Assembly (NCBI GenBank): GCA_947494975.1 | Contig: CANLXA010000001.1 | Coordinates: 620,001 to 684,000, forward strand | Origin: an uncultured Roseicyclus sp. | Lineage (GTDB): Bacteria; Pseudomonadota; Alphaproteobacteria; Rhodobacterales; Rhodobacteraceae | Direction of reading: 5' to 3' | DNA: 64,000 nt | In this document: piece after piece, positions 26,245-35,183 of the stretch | How the letters are laid out: every line of letters begins with the position of its first letter | Numbering within the stretch: position 1 is the stretch's first letter | Translations under genes and position numbers: made by a program | The notes under the pieces: generated by a model | The model's input: the letters and a program-made list of their open reading frames with translations, nothing else | Database searches by the model: none | What the model was told of the DNA's origin: nothing

Positions 26245-27204
26245 ATGCGGGCCTTTGTAGTTGAAGATCATGGCGCTGCGCCCGAGATCCGCCACGTGCC
26301 GGAACCGCAGCCCGGGCCCGGGCAGGTGCGCGTCCGGATCAGGGCCTGCGGGCTGAATTTCGCGGATCTTCTGATGGCCAAAGGCACGTATCAGGACACG
26401 CCCGCCCTGCCCTTCACCCTGGGTATGGAAATTGCAGGTGTTGTCGACGCGCAGGGCGATGGCGTCACAACGCCGGAGATCGGCGCGCGGGTGGCCGTGT
26501 TCGAGGGCTCCGGCGGGCTGGCGGAGGCCGGTCTCTTCTCCGCCACGCGCTGCGTTCCGATCCCGGACACGATGCCATTCGAAGACGCGGCGGGCTTTAT
26601 CGTGGCGTATGGCACCTCGCATCTGGCCCTGACGGATCGGGCGCGCCTGAATGTGGGAGAGCGCCTGCTGGTGCTTGGCGCCGCGGGCGGTGTTGGCCTG
26701 ACGGCGGTGGAGCTGGGTGCCGCCATGGGGGCGGAGGTGATCGCCGTGGCCCGCGGGGCGGAGAAGCTCGCCGTTGCGAAGGCCGCGGGGGCGGCCCATT
26801 GCCTTGACAGCGAGGCGGTTGATCTCAGGGCCGAGGTCAAGGCGCTCGGCGGGGCGGATGTGGTTTATGACGCGGTTGGCGGCGAGGGGTTCAAGGCCGC
26901 GATGCGGGCCACGAATCCCGGCGGGCGGATCATCGTGATCGGCTTTGCCAGCGGGGATATCCCGCAAATCCCGGCCAATCACCTTCTGGTCAAGAATATC
27001 GACGCCATCGGGTTCTACTGGGGTGGCTATATGAAATGGGCGCCGGATCGATTGGCCAAAAGCCTGGGCGAATTGATGCACATGTACGGCGACGGACAGA
27101 TCAAGCCCCATATCGGCGCAATCCGCCCGCTGGATCAGGCCGGCGAGGCGCTGGCGCTCCTGCGCGACCGAAAGGTTGCGGGCAAGGTCGTGGTGACGAT
27201 GTAG
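26245..27204 (+). CDS. NAD(P)H:quinone oxidoreductase (zinc-free MDR family)
   Basis: 319 residues from the ATG at 26245 (GGGAG 6 nt upstream); an earlier in-frame start lacks protein-like sequence. Quinone-reductase-type medium-chain dehydrogenase: N-terminal GroES-like domain (ACGLNFADLLMAKGTY), Rossmann LGAAGGVGLTAVELGAAMGA, and VVYDAVGG, with no zinc ligands. Reduces quinones or enones with NADPH; substrate unknown. Ends 6 nt before the convergent LysR gene. Confidence 0.93.
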   Translation: MRAFVVEDHGAAPEIRHVPEPQPGPGQVRVRIRACGLNFADLLMAKGTYQDTPALPFTLGMEIAGVVDAQGDGVTTPEIGARVAVFEGSGGLAEAGLFSATRCVPIPDTMPFEDAAGFIVAYGTSHLALTDRARLNVGERLLVLGAAGGVGLTAVELGAAMGAEVIAVARGAEKLAVAKAAGAAHCLDSEAVDLRAEVKALGGADVVYDAVGGEGFKAAMRATNPGGRIIVIGFASGDIPQIPANHLLVKNIDAIGFYWGGYMKWAPDRLAKSLGELMHMYGDGQIKPHIGAIRPLDQAGEALALLRDRKVAGKVVVTM

Positions 27205-27210
27205 CAGCGG

Positions 27211-28065
27211 CTAGATGGCCCGGTAGGCCTGCCGGATCAGATCGGTCAGCGCATCCACCGGTTCGGACCGCGACAGATCGGACCGGTACATGTTGATCCG
27301 GATCCGCGGCAGGGACGGCAACGCGCCGCCATGGGCGATCTGCTGGGTGTGGGGCGATTCCGTGCCCTCGATCACCGAATGCACCGCCAGATCGGCACTG
27401 ACCGACGCCTCCACGGTGCGGATAGAATCCGCCTCGACCGCGATCTCCCAGGAAATGCCTGCCGCATCGAGCGCCGCCAGGGCCGGGCCCCGGAAAATGC
27501 AGGCATCTTCCAGCGCCAGCCGCAGCGGGCGCTGCTTCCACATCTGTCCGTCCTTGGCCCCGACCCAGACCATCGGCCGCTCCAGAAGCGTCTCGCCACC
27601 CCGATCCACGTCTTCCTCCGTGGTCAGGATCACGTCGACCTCGCCGCGCGCGAAGGCGGCCTTGAGGTTGATCGTACCCATCGACAGAAGCTGCACCCGC
27701 ATCCGCGGATAGGCCTTGTTGAACCGTTGCAGCACCTCCGGGATGGCCGGGTAGACGACATCATGGGGTACGCCCAACAGAATCTCGCCCTCGAACTCCT
27801 TGGCGGTCAACCGGCCCAGAACCTCATCGTTCAGTTCCAGCATCCGGCGTGCATATCCCAGCATCTGTTCCCCCGCGCCAGTCAGGTTCAGCTTGCGCGT
27901 GGCGCGGTCGAACAAGGACACATCAAGCGCCTCCTCCAAACGCTTGAGCTGCATCGAGACCGCCGATTGCGTGAGGTTCAGGAAGCCAGAGGCCTTGGTG
28001 ACCCCGCCCGCATCAACGACGGTGACAAAGGCGCGCAAGGCGGTGAGATCGAGGTTGCGGGGCAT
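27211..28065 (-). CDS. LysR-family transcription regulator
   Basis: 284 residues. N-terminal winged helix (about 5-65; LTALRAFVTVVDAGGVTKASG, SAVSMQLKRLEEALDVSLFDR), then a substrate-binding domain (about 90-280; GEILLGVPHDVVYPAIPEVL). LysR regulators usually act on a divergent neighbour; here that is the small DUF1127 gene 123 bp away, which makes it the first candidate target. Convergent with the quinone oxidoreductase. Confidence 0.93.
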   Translation of the reverse strand: MPRNLDLTALRAFVTVVDAGGVTKASGFLNLTQSAVSMQLKRLEEALDVSLFDRATRKLNLTGAGEQMLGYARRMLELNDEVLGRLTAKEFEGEILLGVPHDVVYPAIPEVLQRFNKAYPRMRVQLLSMGTINLKAAFARGEVDVILTTEEDVDRGGETLLERPMVWVGAKDGQMWKQRPLRLALEDACIFRGPALAALDAAGISWEIAVEADSIRTVEASVSADLAVHSVIEGTESPHTQQIAHGGALPSLPRIRINMYRSDLSRSEPVDALTDLIRQAYRAI

Positions 28066-28188
28066 TCATCAATTCCTGTGATGACTATCTTCAAGAACAT
28101 TCGTTATCAAAATATCAACTGCCGGTCCATATATCACGTATCGGAATGTCGTTACCCAATTTCGTCACAAACGCTGAAAGGAAAACCA

Positions 28189-28413
28189 ATGGCTGATTTG
28201 TCTCTGACTTGCACCTCCCCCCGTCCGCAGGTTCAGACCGCGCCGAAGGTCGACCTTGGCATTGCGTCCCGGATCTTCGGCGTGTGGCGCCAACGCCAGC
28301 ACCTGTCGCGTCTTCCGGCCCATATGCGGCGTGATATCGGCCTCTCGGACATCGAAATCGATCGGGAAACGGCCCGTCCGATCTGGGATGTGCCACAAAC
28401 CTGGCGCCTCTGA
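28189..28413 (+). CDS. DUF1127 (YjiS-like) small protein
   Basis: 74 residues; AAAGGA 8 nt before the ATG. The C-terminal half carries the DUF1127 pattern: W..R.....L..LP.H.RRDIGLSD.EI. Such small Arg-rich proteins are common in alphaproteobacteria; some have been tied to RNA-related and phosphate/carbon regulation in Rhodobacter and Agrobacterium (from memory). Divergent from the LysR gene and closed by a terminator. Confidence 0.85.
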   Translation: MADLSLTCTSPRPQVQTAPKVDLGIASRIFGVWRQRQHLSRLPAHMRRDIGLSDIEIDRETARPIWDVPQTWRL

Positions 28414-28447
28414 CTGTCTCCCGATCGCGTCAATAGGAAAAAACTAT

Positions 28448-28477
28448 CGCCCCTTGCAGTGTCTGCGAGGGGCGTTT
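28448..28477 (+). terminator. intrinsic terminator of the DUF1127 gene
   Basis: CGCCCCT (28448-28454) pairs with AGGGGCG (28468-28474), with an inner GCAG/CTGC pair, followed by TTTGCTT. The U tract is short. Confidence 0.7.
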
Positions 28478-28560
28478 GCTTGAAAAAGCCTTCTTCCTCA
28501 CCGATATTCAGACACAATAGGCCCCAAATGGGGTCACTTGGATTTTCTTGGAGGACACCC

Positions 28561-29340
28561 ATGGCTCAATACCAGACTATGCGCGCCCAAGGCATCGGCG
28601 TCTCCGCTGCGGAGATCGACGCAGGCCTGCGCGCTCATATGAACAAGGTCTACGCGACGATGTCGATCGGCATGCTGATCACATTCGCTGCAGCGTGGGC
28701 GATCTCGAACCTCGCCGTCACCGCGCTGCCCAATGAGGCCGCGGATGCCTTGGGCAACGGTCTGTTCCTCACCGATCTGGGTGCGCTGCTCTACACGACG
28801 CCGCTCTCCTACGTCATCATGTTCGCGCCGCTGATCTTCATCTTCGGCTTCTCCGCGATGATGAACCGGATGTCCGCAGCCACCGCGCAGGTTGTGTTCT
28901 ACGCGTTCGCCGCCGTGATGGGCCTGTCGATCAGCTCGATCTTCCTGGTCTTCACCGGGGTCTCGATCATCCAGACCTTCCTGGTGACCGCCATCGCCTT
29001 CGCGGGCCTGTCGCTTTACGGCTACACGACCAAGAAGGATCTGTCGGGTTGGGGCACATTCCTGATCATGGGTGTGATCGGCCTGATCGTTGCATCGATC
29101 GTGAACCTCTTCATCGGCTCGGGCATCATGACGCTGGCGATCTCCGCCATCGGCGTGCTGATCTTTGCAGGCCTCACCGCCTACGACACGCAGTCGATCA
29201 AGCAGGAATACATCGACCACGCACAGCATGGCGACACCGAGTGGTTGGGCAAGTCGGTCATCATGGGCGCTCTGCGTCTGTATCTCGACTTCATCAACAT
29301 GTTCATGTTCCTGCTGCAGTTCCTCGGCAACCGCGAGTAA
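28561..29340 (+). CDS. Bax inhibitor-1 / YccA family membrane protein
   Basis: 259 residues; GGAGG lies 6 nt before the ATG. Seven membrane helices, with a polar N-terminal ~25 residues. Family features: VYATMSIGMLITFAAAWAIS, the internal helix with FGFSAMMNRMS and the conserved acidic last helix region LTAYDTQSIKQEY and LYLDFINMFMFLLQFLG. BI-1 proteins act as pH-dependent calcium leak channels in a bacterial homologue; role here not known. Flanked by terminators on both sides, so a single-gene unit. Confidence 0.95.
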   Translation: MAQYQTMRAQGIGVSAAEIDAGLRAHMNKVYATMSIGMLITFAAAWAISNLAVTALPNEAADALGNGLFLTDLGALLYTTPLSYVIMFAPLIFIFGFSAMMNRMSAATAQVVFYAFAAVMGLSISSIFLVFTGVSIIQTFLVTAIAFAGLSLYGYTTKKDLSGWGTFLIMGVIGLIVASIVNLFIGSGIMTLAISAIGVLIFAGLTAYDTQSIKQEYIDHAQHGDTEWLGKSVIMGALRLYLDFINMFMFLLQFLGNRE

Positions 29341-29363
29341 ACGCCGGAACATCGGAGTAACAG

Positions 29364-29392
29364 AAAGGCCGGGGTGATCCCCGGCCTTTTTT
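29364..29392 (+). terminator. intrinsic terminator of the BI-1 gene
   Basis: AAAGGCCGGGG pairs with CCCCGGCCTTT across a TGAT loop and ends in TTTTTT, 24 nt after the stop codon. A strong canonical terminator. Confidence 0.93.
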
Positions 29393-29505
29393 GTTGCGCC
29401 CGTCGCCGCCCTGCGCCACCCTGGCATCAGGGGAACCGGCTCCCCTTCAGGCTGATGCCCAAGCTCCGACATTGCGAAGCTGTGCACGCCTGAAAGGACC
29501 GCCCG

Positions 29506-30216
29506 ATGCAAACCACCTTCCCCGACATCTCCCCCCATGGGCTGATCTACGCGCTGGCCGATGCCCGCGCACCCGCTTTACTCGACATCCGGCTGGACGA
29601 GGACGTTGCCGCGCTGCCCGGCCTGATCCCCGCCGCGCAGCCCATTGCCTTCACGGACCTGGAGACCCAAATCGCCCTTGCCCGCCCGAATGGGGCAATC
29701 GTGATCTGCCACAAGGGCCTGAAACTCAGCGCTGGGGTCACGGCTCGTTTGCGCGCCCATGGCGTGGCCGCGTGCCGTCTCACTGGTGGACAAGCGGCGT
29801 GGGATGCGGCACGCCTTCCCGTCCTGCACGATCCCGCCCCGATCCGCATGGCCCTGCCCCTCCACCCTGCACCGGACGAAGCCGCGGCCGCTTGGGCTAT
29901 CTGCCGGTTCATCGCTCCACGCGCCGAAGCACTCCAGGTGCCGCGCGACGATTTGCCAGGTGTGCTGGAACGCTTCGATGCGGTGCAACCCGCCCTCGGC
30001 GACGCGCCAGCCCTGCCAGGCCTCTCCGCGCTGGTGTACGACGTCACGCAACCCGGCAGCCTCTTCGCCGACCAACTTGCCGGCGCGCCGATTGACGTGG
30101 CCTTCGCCTGCCTCGACGCCGCCTATCGCGGTGCGCTCCTGCGGACCTGTCATAAAAGCTTCACTCAAGGCACGGCGTCGCTGGCTATATCCCTGCAGCA
30201 GGAGGCGCGCCCATGA
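29506..30216 (+). CDS. rhodanese / ChrB-like chromate resistance protein
   Basis: 236 residues. Residues about 10-105 form a rhodanese domain with an active-site loop ICHKGLKLSAG whose cysteine should be functional. Residues about 115-225 resemble the C-terminal domain of ChrB (AWAICRFIAPRAEALQVP matches the family pattern RRFIDPxAEFLxVP), though the usual D-R-I-A-C-P motif is not kept. ChrB proteins regulate or assist chromate efflux. The stop overlaps the ChrA start (ATGA), so a two-gene operon. Upstream 165 bp hold no gene. Confidence 0.8.
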   Translation: MQTTFPDISPHGLIYALADARAPALLDIRLDEDVAALPGLIPAAQPIAFTDLETQIALARPNGAIVICHKGLKLSAGVTARLRAHGVAACRLTGGQAAWDAARLPVLHDPAPIRMALPLHPAPDEAAAAWAICRFIAPRAEALQVPRDDLPGVLERFDAVQPALGDAPALPGLSALVYDVTQPGSLFADQLAGAPIDVAFACLDAAYRGALLRTCHKSFTQGTASLAISLQQEARP

Positions 30217-31484
30217 CATCCGACCCGCAGCCCATGCCGTCCATGGCCGACCTTGTCCGCGTGTTTGGGCGGATTGGCCTGTTGTCTTTCGGCGGCCCGG
30301 CGGCCCAGATCGCCCTGATGCACCGGGAACTGGTGGAACAGCGCCCTTGGCTCAGCGAGCAGCAATACCTCAACGCCCTCAGCTTCTGCATGCTTTTGCC
30401 GGGCCCGGAGGCGATGCAGCTTGCCACCTATGCCGGCTGGCGCCTGCGCGGCACGCCCGGCGGCCTGATCGCGGGGCTTCTGTTCGTTCTTCCCGGCGCT
30501 GCCGTGATCCTCGCCCTGGCCAGCCTCTACGCCGCCTATGGCAACGTCCCTCTGGTCGAAGCGGTGTTTCTGGGCATCAAGGCCACCGTGATCGTCATCG
30601 TCCTGCAGGCGCTTCTGAAGGTCTCGAAAAAGGCCCTGAAGGGTCCCGTCGCTGTCACGCTTGCCCTCGCCGCCTTCGGCGCGATCTTCGTCTTTCAGGT
30701 GCCATTCCCGCTGATCATCGCCGCTGCTGCCGCGATCGGGGCCGTCGCAATGCGGACGGCGGTTGTGCCCGCCCCGGATCTTAAGATCTCCATCACGCGG
30801 ACGATCACCACGATCGCCATCTGGGCCACCCTGTGGCTGCTCCCGCTTGCCCTGCTGCACCTCTTCGCCCCGACGGTGCTGGCGGAGGTCGGCACGTTCT
30901 TCTCCACGCTGGCCATTGTCACATTCGGCGGGGCCTATGCCGTTCTGGCCTACATGGTGCAGGAGGTCGTGGCGAGTTACGGCTGGCTGACCACGGGCCA
31001 GATGATGGACGCGCTGGGGCTGGCGGAAACCACACCCGGCCCGCTGATCCTGGTGACGCAATTCGTAGGCTTCATGGCGGGCCATCAGGCGGGCGGCCGG
31101 GGCATGGGCCTTCTCGCCGCGCTCGTCACGCTCTGGGTCACCTTCACGCCCTGCTTCCTGTGGATCTTCGCCGGTGCGCCCTACGTCGAATGGATCGCGA
31201 CCCGCCCGCGCCTGACCGGCGCGCTCAGGGGGATTACGGCCGCGGTCGTGGGCGTGATTGCCAACCTGTCGGTCTGGTTCGCCCTCCATGTCTGGTTCAC
31301 GAGCGTGGAGCGACATGGCCTCGGCCTTTGGGTCCCGGATCCCGCCTCGCTCAGCCTCTCCGCCATGGCGCTTTCCGTTCTGGCCGCCGCCCTTCTGATC
31401 TGGCGCAAACTGGATCTTCTGATCGTCCTGCCGCTCATGGGGCTTGCCGGGATGGCCGCCAGCGCCGCCTCGTCAGGCATTTGA
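30213..31484 (+). CDS. chrA: chromate transporter, long-chain CHR family
   Basis: 423 residues with about ten to twelve helices in two homologous CHR halves: the first shows RIGLLSFGGPAAQIALMH and LPGPEAMQLATYAGW, the second TFGGAYAVLAYMVQEVV and LGLAETTPGPLILVTQF. This is the two-domain ChrA, which exports chromate across the inner membrane (some members act on related oxyanions such as sulfate). Coupled to the rhodanese-ChrB gene. Substrate is inferred from family and partner. Confidence 0.93.
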   Translation: MTSDPQPMPSMADLVRVFGRIGLLSFGGPAAQIALMHRELVEQRPWLSEQQYLNALSFCMLLPGPEAMQLATYAGWRLRGTPGGLIAGLLFVLPGAAVILALASLYAAYGNVPLVEAVFLGIKATVIVIVLQALLKVSKKALKGPVAVTLALAAFGAIFVFQVPFPLIIAAAAAIGAVAMRTAVVPAPDLKISITRTITTIAIWATLWLLPLALLHLFAPTVLAEVGTFFSTLAIVTFGGAYAVLAYMVQEVVASYGWLTTGQMMDALGLAETTPGPLILVTQFVGFMAGHQAGGRGMGLLAALVTLWVTFTPCFLWIFAGAPYVEWIATRPRLTGALRGITAAVVGVIANLSVWFALHVWFTSVERHGLGLWVPDPASLSLSAMALSVLAAALLIWRKLDLLIVLPLMGLAGMAASAASSGI

Positions 31485-31488
31485 GGTG

Positions 31489-31516
31489 TTGACACCATCC
31501 CACGCCCCGGTAAAAG
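31489..31516 (+). promoter_or_regulatory. sigma70-like promoter of rpmG
   Basis: TTGACA (31489-31494), a 16-nt spacer, then TAAAAG (31511-31516), in the gap after chrA and about 72 bp before the rpmG start. An exact -35 consensus suits a strongly expressed ribosomal protein gene. Confidence 0.55.
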
Positions 31517-31588
31517 GCGCGTCTCTACCCGAATGACGCGTGAGCGGCCGATGCCCTCCGCCCCGACCTAAGTTCAGGAGCCCGACCC

Positions 31589-31756
31589 ATGGCGAAGCCG
31601 ACCACCATCAAGATCCGCCTCAACTCATCCGCAGGCACGGGCCACTTCTACGTGACCAAGAAAAACGCGCGCACGATGACAGAGAAAATGGTCGTACGAA
31701 AGTACGATCCCGTGGCGCGCAAGCATGTCGAATACAAGGAAGGCAAGATCAAGTAA
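31589..31756 (+). CDS. rpmG: 50S ribosomal protein L33
   Basis: 55 residues. Begins [16 protein letters not shown] and contains [13 protein letters not shown] and [14 protein letters not shown], the standard bacterial L33 sequence. It lacks the four zinc-binding cysteines, so it is the zinc-free form. CAGGAG lies 8 nt before the ATG. It is a single-gene unit with its own promoter and terminator. Confidence 0.97.
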   Translation: MAKPTTIKIRLNSSAGTGHFYVTKKNARTMTEKMVVRKYDPVARKHVEYKEGKIK

Positions 31757-31778
31757 GATCGCCGACCAGAACCGAGAC

Positions 31779-31813
31779 AAGGGCCGCGCCGAGCAATCGA
31801 CGCGGCCCTTTTT
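31779..31813 (+). terminator. intrinsic terminator of rpmG
   Basis: AAGGGCCGCG (31779-31788) pairs with CGCGGCCCTT (31801-31810) and is followed by TTT and CTTT, 23 nt after the stop. Confidence 0.9.
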
Positions 31814-31872
31814 CTTTGCCCAAACGGAATAGTCCCGGCGGGCGACACGCATGGCAAACGGAGGATCACGCC

Positions 31873-32379
31873 ATGGTTGAGGACATAACTCTCAGGGCCA
31901 CCAATGCGGGCGACCTGCCCGCCGTCGATGCCTTGCTGGCGGCCAGCTACCCCACACTCCTCAAGCCCGATTACCCGCCCTCTGTCCTCGTCACATGCCT
32001 GCCGCTGATCACCCGGGCGCAGCCGGGCCTGCTGCGATCGGGCAGCTACTACCTCGCGGAAGATGCGGATGGCCGCGCCATTGCGGCGGGCGGCTGGACC
32101 CATTCCGCCCCCCAGGGCGGCGTCGGCCCACGCGATGTCGGCCATATCCGCCACGTGGTGACTCACCCCGATGCCACGCGGCGCGGCCTCGCACGTGCCA
32201 TCCTGCAACGCTGCTTCGCGGCGGCGCGCAACTCCGGCATCCGCTGGATGATGTGCCAATCCACCCGCACGGCCGAGCCGTTCTATTCGGCCATGGGGTT
32301 CCAGCGCCGCGGTGAGATCGAGATTATGCTGCGCCCCGGGATCGGCTTTCCCGCCGTCGAAATGATCCGGGCGCTCTGA
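31873..32379 (+). CDS. GNAT-family N-acetyltransferase
   Basis: 168 residues; GGAGG lies 8 nt before the ATG at 31873. GNAT motif A is visible in DVGHIRHVVTHPDATRRGLARAILQRCF (acetyl-CoA pyrophosphate loop) and motif B in MGFQRRGEI. N-terminal LRATNAGDLPAVDALL is typical of the family. Substrate unknown. A single-gene unit between the rpmG terminator and a convergent hydrolase. Confidence 0.9.
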   Translation: MVEDITLRATNAGDLPAVDALLAASYPTLLKPDYPPSVLVTCLPLITRAQPGLLRSGSYYLAEDADGRAIAAGGWTHSAPQGGVGPRDVGHIRHVVTHPDATRRGLARAILQRCFAAARNSGIRWMMCQSTRTAEPFYSAMGFQRRGEIEIMLRPGIGFPAVEMIRAL

Positions 32380-32423
32380 TCCCGACCTACCAGCGCGCGC
32401 CCAGTCAAAGGGCGCGCGCGACA

Positions 32424-32458
32424 CGCCCCTTCCACTGGTTTCAAATACCCAAGAAACA
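32424..32458 (-). repeat. dispersed Rhodobacterales intergenic motif, copy 2
   Basis: On the minus strand reads GGTGTTTCTTGGGTATTTGA then AACCAGTGGAAGGGGCG. It shares the GGGNATTT...GAAAC...GGAAGGGGCG core with 16984-17016. It lies in the gap between convergent genes. Confidence 0.5.
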
Positions 32459-32498
32459 CCCTCCCCCTCCAAACTCGCCCGTGCCGGTGCCAGACCAA

Positions 32499-32547
32499 GG
32501 GGCGGGAGAGCGACGGGGCGGGTGGGTGGGCGGCGCTCTCCCGCCCC
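32499..32547. terminator. 14-bp inverted repeat between convergent genes
   Basis: GGGGCGGGAGAGCG (32499-32512) pairs perfectly with CGCTCTCCCGCCCC (32534-32547) across a 21-nt loop. It lies just beyond the stop of the UPF0173 gene and could end transcription from either side, though no U tract follows. Confidence 0.5.
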
Positions 32548-32552
32548 GCTCC

Positions 32553-33257
32553 CTAGAGTTCGATCCGCTCCATCACCTCGGGGTCCAGCACCCTCACACC
32601 CGGCAAACCCGCCTTCAGGTCGTCCGCCGATTGCTCCAGCAGCGGGAAAGTCTTGTAGTGGACCGGGATCACGGTGCTGAACTGAAACAGCTTCGACGCC
32701 GCATAGGCCGCCCGTTTCATATCCATGGTGAAATGCCCGCCCGCACACAGGATGCCGATCTCGGGCTGATGCAAATCCTGCAAAACGCCCATATCCGCCA
32801 TCACATCCGTATCACCCGAGACATAGATGCAGCGACCCTCCCCCTCGATCATGAAACCCGCCTCGGCGCCCGCATAACGCGGCCCTGTGTCGGTCACCAT
32901 CGAAGACGAATGCACCGCATTCACCATCGTCACCGCAACCTCCCCAATCCGCACCGTGCCGCCCTTGTTGAACCCGACAACCTCGATCCCCTCAGACGTC
33001 TCCCAGTAAGACATCAGATCATAGATCCCATGGACGGCCACGTCTGTCTCCCTGGCCACGTCCACCACGCTCGCGGCGTGGTCGAAATGCCCATGGGTCA
33101 GCAGGATCGCCGTTGCGCCCTCGATTGCCTCGGCCCGCCGCTCTTCGGGGAACACCGGGTTTCCGTCCAGCCACGGATCGATCAGCAAGACCTCGCCGCC
33201 GATCTCCAACCGAATGCCCGAATGGCCCAACCAAGTGTAGTGCATCTTCCCCTCCAT
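32553..33257 (-). CDS. UPF0173-type metal-dependent hydrolase (metallo-beta-lactamase fold)
   Basis: 234 residues. Metallo-beta-lactamase fold with LTHGHFDHA, DPWLDGNP near the start, YVSGDTDVM and the late PVHYKTFPLL histidine. This is the small stand-alone YtkL/UPF0173 group of unknown physiological substrate. MEGKMHYTWLGHSGI begins it; a second Met four residues in is an alternative start. It is divergent from gatC with 113 bp between starts. Confidence 0.93.
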   Translation of the reverse strand: MEGKMHYTWLGHSGIRLEIGGEVLLIDPWLDGNPVFPEERRAEAIEGATAILLTHGHFDHAASVVDVARETDVAVHGIYDLMSYWETSEGIEVVGFNKGGTVRIGEVAVTMVNAVHSSSMVTDTGPRYAGAEAGFMIEGEGRCIYVSGDTDVMADMGVLQDLHQPEIGILCAGGHFTMDMKRAAYAASKLFQFSTVIPVHYKTFPLLEQSADDLKAGLPGVRVLDPEVMERIEL

Positions 33258-33370
33258 CGCTGCTGTCGGCGCCAGATTAGCCGCAAGCGGCCTGATTTCC
33301 CAAGCCGCACCGCTTGCGGGGCTTGCGCCGCGCGGCTAAACCGCCTGCGAAGCTCCGCAGGGAAACGCAA

Positions 33371-33658
33371 ATGTCCATCGATATCGCCACCGCCGCCAAG
33401 GTTGCCAAACTCGCGCGCATCAAGGTCGAAAACCACGACCTGCCCGCACTGGCCGAGGAATTCAACGCCATCCTCGGCTTTATCGAGCAGCTCGAAGAGG
33501 TGGATGTCGAGGGTGTCGAGCCGATGGTATCGGTCACGCCCATGCCCCTGCCGCGCCGCGAGGACGTGGTGACCGACGGAAATCAGCCACAAAAGGTGCT
33601 GTCCAACGCGCCCGACGCGCGCGAAGGCTTTTTCTCGGTTCCGAAGGTGGTGGAATAA
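33371..33658 (+). CDS. gatC: Asp-tRNA(Asn)/Glu-tRNA(Gln) amidotransferase subunit C
   Basis: 95 residues. GatC stabilises GatA in the GatCAB complex that amidates mischarged Glu-tRNA(Gln) and Asp-tRNA(Asn). Typical features: [38 protein letters not shown] and the C-terminal [16 protein letters not shown]. The TAA stop shares its last base with the ATG of gatA (TAATG), so translation is coupled. GatB is not in the window. Confidence 0.97.
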   Translation: MSIDIATAAKVAKLARIKVENHDLPALAEEFNAILGFIEQLEEVDVEGVEPMVSVTPMPLPRREDVVTDGNQPQKVLSNAPDAREGFFSVPKVVE

Positions 33659-35148
33659 TGTCCGATACGGCCCTGACCAAGCTCACCATCGCCGATGCCC
33701 GCGACGCGCTGCGCATGGGTGAGGTCTCCTCCACCGAACTGACGGAGGCCTGCCTGTCGGCGATCGACGCTGCCGATGCGCTCGGCGCTTTCGTGCACAA
33801 GACGCCCGAGATTGCCATGGATCGCGCCAAGGCCGCCGATGCGCGGATCAAGGCCGGAGATGCACCCGATATGTGCGGCATCCCGGTGGGCATCAAGGAT
33901 CTCTTCTGCACCGAAGGTGTCGCGTCTCAGGCAGCCTCGAAAATCCTCGAAGGGTTCCGGCCGGAATACGAATCGACCGTTTCGGGCCAGCTGAAAGATG
34001 CCGGCGCGGTGATGCTCGGCAAGCTGAACATGGACGAATTTGCCATGGGCTCGTCCAACGAAACCTCAATCTATGGCAATGCAGTAAATCCCTGGCGCAA
34101 GGGCAATTCCGATGCCGCGCTCACTCCGGGTGGCTCGTCGGGTGGTTCGGCTTCCGCCGTCGCCGCCGATCTTTGCCTTGCGGCCACCGGCACCGATACC
34201 GGCGGTTCAATCCGCCAACCGGCGGCGTTTACCGGAATCGTGGGCCTGAAACCCACCTATGGCCGCTGTTCGCGCTGGGGCGTGGTGGCCTTTGCCTCGT
34301 CCCTCGATCAGGCCGGGCCGATGACGAAAACCGTCCGTGACGCGGCGATCATGGGCCGGGCGATGATGGGCCATGATCCCAAGGACAGCACATCGGCGAA
34401 CCAGGCGGTGCCGGATTTCGAGGCCATGCTGACGGGCGACGTTCGCGGCAAGGTCATCGGGATTCCCAAGGAATACCGCATGGATGGCATGCCCGATGAG
34501 ATCGAGACGCTATGGTCCGAGGGCACCGCGATGCTCAAGGAGGCCGGCGCGGAGATCCGCGATATCACCCTGCCCCACACCAAATATGCCCTGCCCGCCT
34601 ATTACGTGATTGCGCCCGCCGAGGCGTCCTCGAACCTGGCCCGTTATGACGGCGTGCGTTTTGGCTACCGGGCCAAGCTGTCCCAAGGCGATGGCATCAC
34701 CGAGATGTACGAAAAGACCCGCGCCGAGGGCTTTGGGCCCGAGGTGAAACGCCGGGTGATGATTGGAACCTACGTGCTGTCGGCAGGGTTCTACGACGCC
34801 TATTACAATCGCGCCCGCCGCGTTCGCGCCCTGATCGCGCGGGATTTCGAGACCGTCTTTGCCGACGGCATCGACGCCATCCTGACCCCCGCAACACCCT
34901 CTGCCGCGTTCGAACTGGGCCAGGATGTCAGCGACCCGGTGCAGATGTACCTCAACGACGTCTTCACCGTGACTGTGAACCTTGCCGGCCTGCCCGGCAT
35001 CGCGGTGCCTGCCGGTATGGACCGCACCGGATTGCCCCTTGGCCTGCAACTGATCGGCAAGCCGTGGGAGGAGGGCGAATTGCTGAACACCGCCTACGCA
35101 TTGGAGCAGGCGGCGGGTTTTGTGGAAAAGCCCGCGCGGTGGTGGTAG
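33658..35148 (+). CDS. gatA: Asp-tRNA(Asn)/Glu-tRNA(Gln) amidotransferase subunit A
   Basis: 496 residues. An amidase-signature enzyme that releases ammonia from glutamine for the GatB reaction. The catalytic Ser-cisSer-Lys triad lies in the Lys-containing [10 protein letters not shown] and the Ser region [45 protein letters not shown] and the C-terminal [13 protein letters not shown] are family-conserved. Normal length, tightly coupled to gatC. Its presence indicates the indirect route to Gln-tRNA or Asn-tRNA. Confidence 0.97.
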   Translation: MSDTALTKLTIADARDALRMGEVSSTELTEACLSAIDAADALGAFVHKTPEIAMDRAKAADARIKAGDAPDMCGIPVGIKDLFCTEGVASQAASKILEGFRPEYESTVSGQLKDAGAVMLGKLNMDEFAMGSSNETSIYGNAVNPWRKGNSDAALTPGGSSGGSASAVAADLCLAATGTDTGGSIRQPAAFTGIVGLKPTYGRCSRWGVVAFASSLDQAGPMTKTVRDAAIMGRAMMGHDPKDSTSANQAVPDFEAMLTGDVRGKVIGIPKEYRMDGMPDEIETLWSEGTAMLKEAGAEIRDITLPHTKYALPAYYVIAPAEASSNLARYDGVRFGYRAKLSQGDGITEMYEKTRAEGFGPEVKRRVMIGTYVLSAGFYDAYYNRARRVRALIARDFETVFADGIDAILTPATPSAAFELGQDVSDPVQMYLNDVFTVTVNLAGLPGIAVPAGMDRTGLPLGLQLIGKPWEEGELLNTAYALEQAAGFVEKPARWW

Positions 35149-35183
35149 GCTGCGCTGCAAAGAAACGTCTCGAGGCTCGAGCT

